A stretch of 64,000 nucleotides of DNA, from NCBI RefSeq assembly GCF_000007485.1, contig NC_004572.3:620001-684000 (forward strand), given 5' to 3'. Shown here piece after piece: positions 63,266 through 64,000 of the stretch. The stretch's first letter is position 1, and each line of letters starts with the position of its first letter. The translations under genes and the position numbers were made by a program. The notes under the pieces were generated by a model. That model was not told the origin of the DNA. It saw only the letters and a program-made list of their open reading frames with translations, and did no database searches. This DNA is from Tropheryma whipplei str. Twist (GTDB lineage Bacteria > Actinomycetota > Actinomycetes > Actinomycetales > Microbacteriaceae).

Positions 63266-64000
63266 TATAACTCTTTCTTCATAGTTATTGCATCAACGCC
63301 GTTATAGTACTTTGGTCGCCGACCCAGGGTAACAAAACCGTGTTTTTTATACATTCCAATAGCTGGAAGATTACACACCTTGACTTCCAAAAAACACCTT
63401 TTCACGCCAGCATCTCTCGCATATTCAAAGAGATGTCGCAATAAAATACCCCCCAATCCCTTACGACGCCAAGCAGGATCAATCGCTAATGTTTCAAGAT
63501 CAACATCCTCAAACCTCGGGTGCGATATCCCGGCATACCCAACCGGCATATCGCTGACCTTTAGCACAAAATAGCTACCCAAGCGCAGCTGCTGTAGCAT
63601 GGTCGCAGATGACCATTCTTCCCCGGTAAAGGACCCGCGTTCAATCTTCATAATATCGGGCAAATCATGTAAGGACGCGGGGTGAATAGAGACTAAATCC
63701 TTATTGATTTCGCCCGATGGCACCCTAAGAGTTACATCGGCACGGCGCATATAGAATGGTTCAATCCTTGAACAGGCCCTTTTTGCCTTGAGTTGCAAAT
63801 ACGCCAACTTACCCAAGATAACAGGATTAACAGCGCTAACAGGCAGGATGGGTTGGGTATTCGGACGGTCAGATGTGATCGATTTGTCAATCGAGGCGTC
63901 TGTTTTTAGAGTATCTGTTTCACGCATTGAATTTTTTGACACTACGTTGATTGCGCAGTCGTGTGCTTGCGGAACTCGTGCGCGGAATATTCCGGGGGGT
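63265..64000 (-). CDS. tsaB-rimI: TsaB-RimI fusion, 5' end cut by window edge
   Basis: The C-terminal 150 residues are a RimI-type GNAT N-acetyltransferase: LHDLPDIMKIERGSFTGEEW, VGYAGISHPRFEDVDLETLA, IDPAWRRKGLGGILLRHLFE, VCNLPAIGMYKKHGFVTLGR. Upstream in the same open frame is SAVNPVILGKLAYLQLKAK and EPFYMRRADVTLRV, matching the end of TsaB (LGRLA...PLYLRRPDV). The frame stays open to position 64000 through a Ser/Thr/Asp-rich stretch, so the gene is a fusion whose TsaB N-terminus lies outside. GTG 63942 is an internal codon, not the start. Confidence 0.85.
   Translation of the reverse strand, partial: PPGIFRARVPQAHDCAINVVSKNSMRETDTLKTDASIDKSITSDRPNTQPILPVSAVNPVILGKLAYLQLKAKRACSRIEPFYMRRADVTLRVPSGEINKDLVSIHPASLHDLPDIMKIERGSFTGEEWSSATMLQQLRLGSYFVLKVSDMPVGYAGISHPRFEDVDLETLAIDPAWRRKGLGGILLRHLFEYARDAGVKRCFLEVKVCNLPAIGMYKKHGFVTLGRRPKYYNGVDAITMKKEL

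Overview
The window reads as a piece of a small, reduced actinobacterial chromosome. Tropheryma whipplei (Micrococcales relatives, Whipple's disease agent) is the best fit; this is inferred from gene content and was not searched. Supporting signs are actinobacterial gene neighbourhoods (adnA-adnB next to uvrD2; ftsH-folE-folP-folB-folK-DUF3180; MgtE_N/CBS-DUF1003-mrp; an O-methyltransferase divergent from a TatB-like gene), moderate GC, dense packing with many 1-4 bp overlaps, frequent GTG and TTG starts, and losses from otherwise conserved clusters.

Layout. 1-9.1 kb: end-resection and repair helicases (UvrD2, AdnB, AdnA) with a degenerate phosphotransferase-like gene, DUF3107 and a ferritin-like protein. 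9.4-13.6 kb (+): aminopeptidase P, an MgtE_N/CBS protein, a DUF1003 protein and Mrp. 13.7-29.3 kb (-): one nearly unbroken S10-spc-alpha block from rpsJ to rplQ-truA, with secY, adk, infA, rpoA and, unusually, a pabC-like gene where map often sits. 29.5-35.2 kb (-): ftsY without a normal start codon, downstream of a complete branched-chain amino-acid ABC transporter (livJHMGF). 35.2-41.6 kb: rnc, rpmF, an orphan class E sortase with a 51-residue membrane protein, coaD, recG and aroA.

41.7-50.4 kb is the accessory-looking part. A two-gene cassette (secreted protein plus polytopic membrane protein) occurs twice, about 6.8 kb apart. The copies share five blocks of near-identical DNA, separated by stretches with no visible similarity that encode the membrane segments and signal peptide. 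Between the copies lie TatB-like, O-methyltransferase, a Ser-rich membrane-anchored surface protein preceded by a G9 tract, a PIG-V-like mannosyltransferase, ferredoxin and a prepilin peptidase.

50.3-64 kb (-): ribF, ung, a two-component ABC exporter, DUF3180, a three-domain FolP-FolB-FolK fusion, folE with altered substrate-binding residues, ftsH, hpt and tilS. An approximately 0.9 kb gene-free region then holds a degenerate array of GTTACnnGTAAC dyads spaced mostly 87-91 bp apart, followed by a short ORF remnant, tsaD and a TsaB-RimI fusion cut by the window edge. Short in-frame tandem duplications and low-complexity insertions inside conserved proteins (S5, L17, L4, CoaD, FolK, TilS, TsaD) recur through the window. 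I saw no rRNA, tRNA, insertion sequence or CRISPR array.
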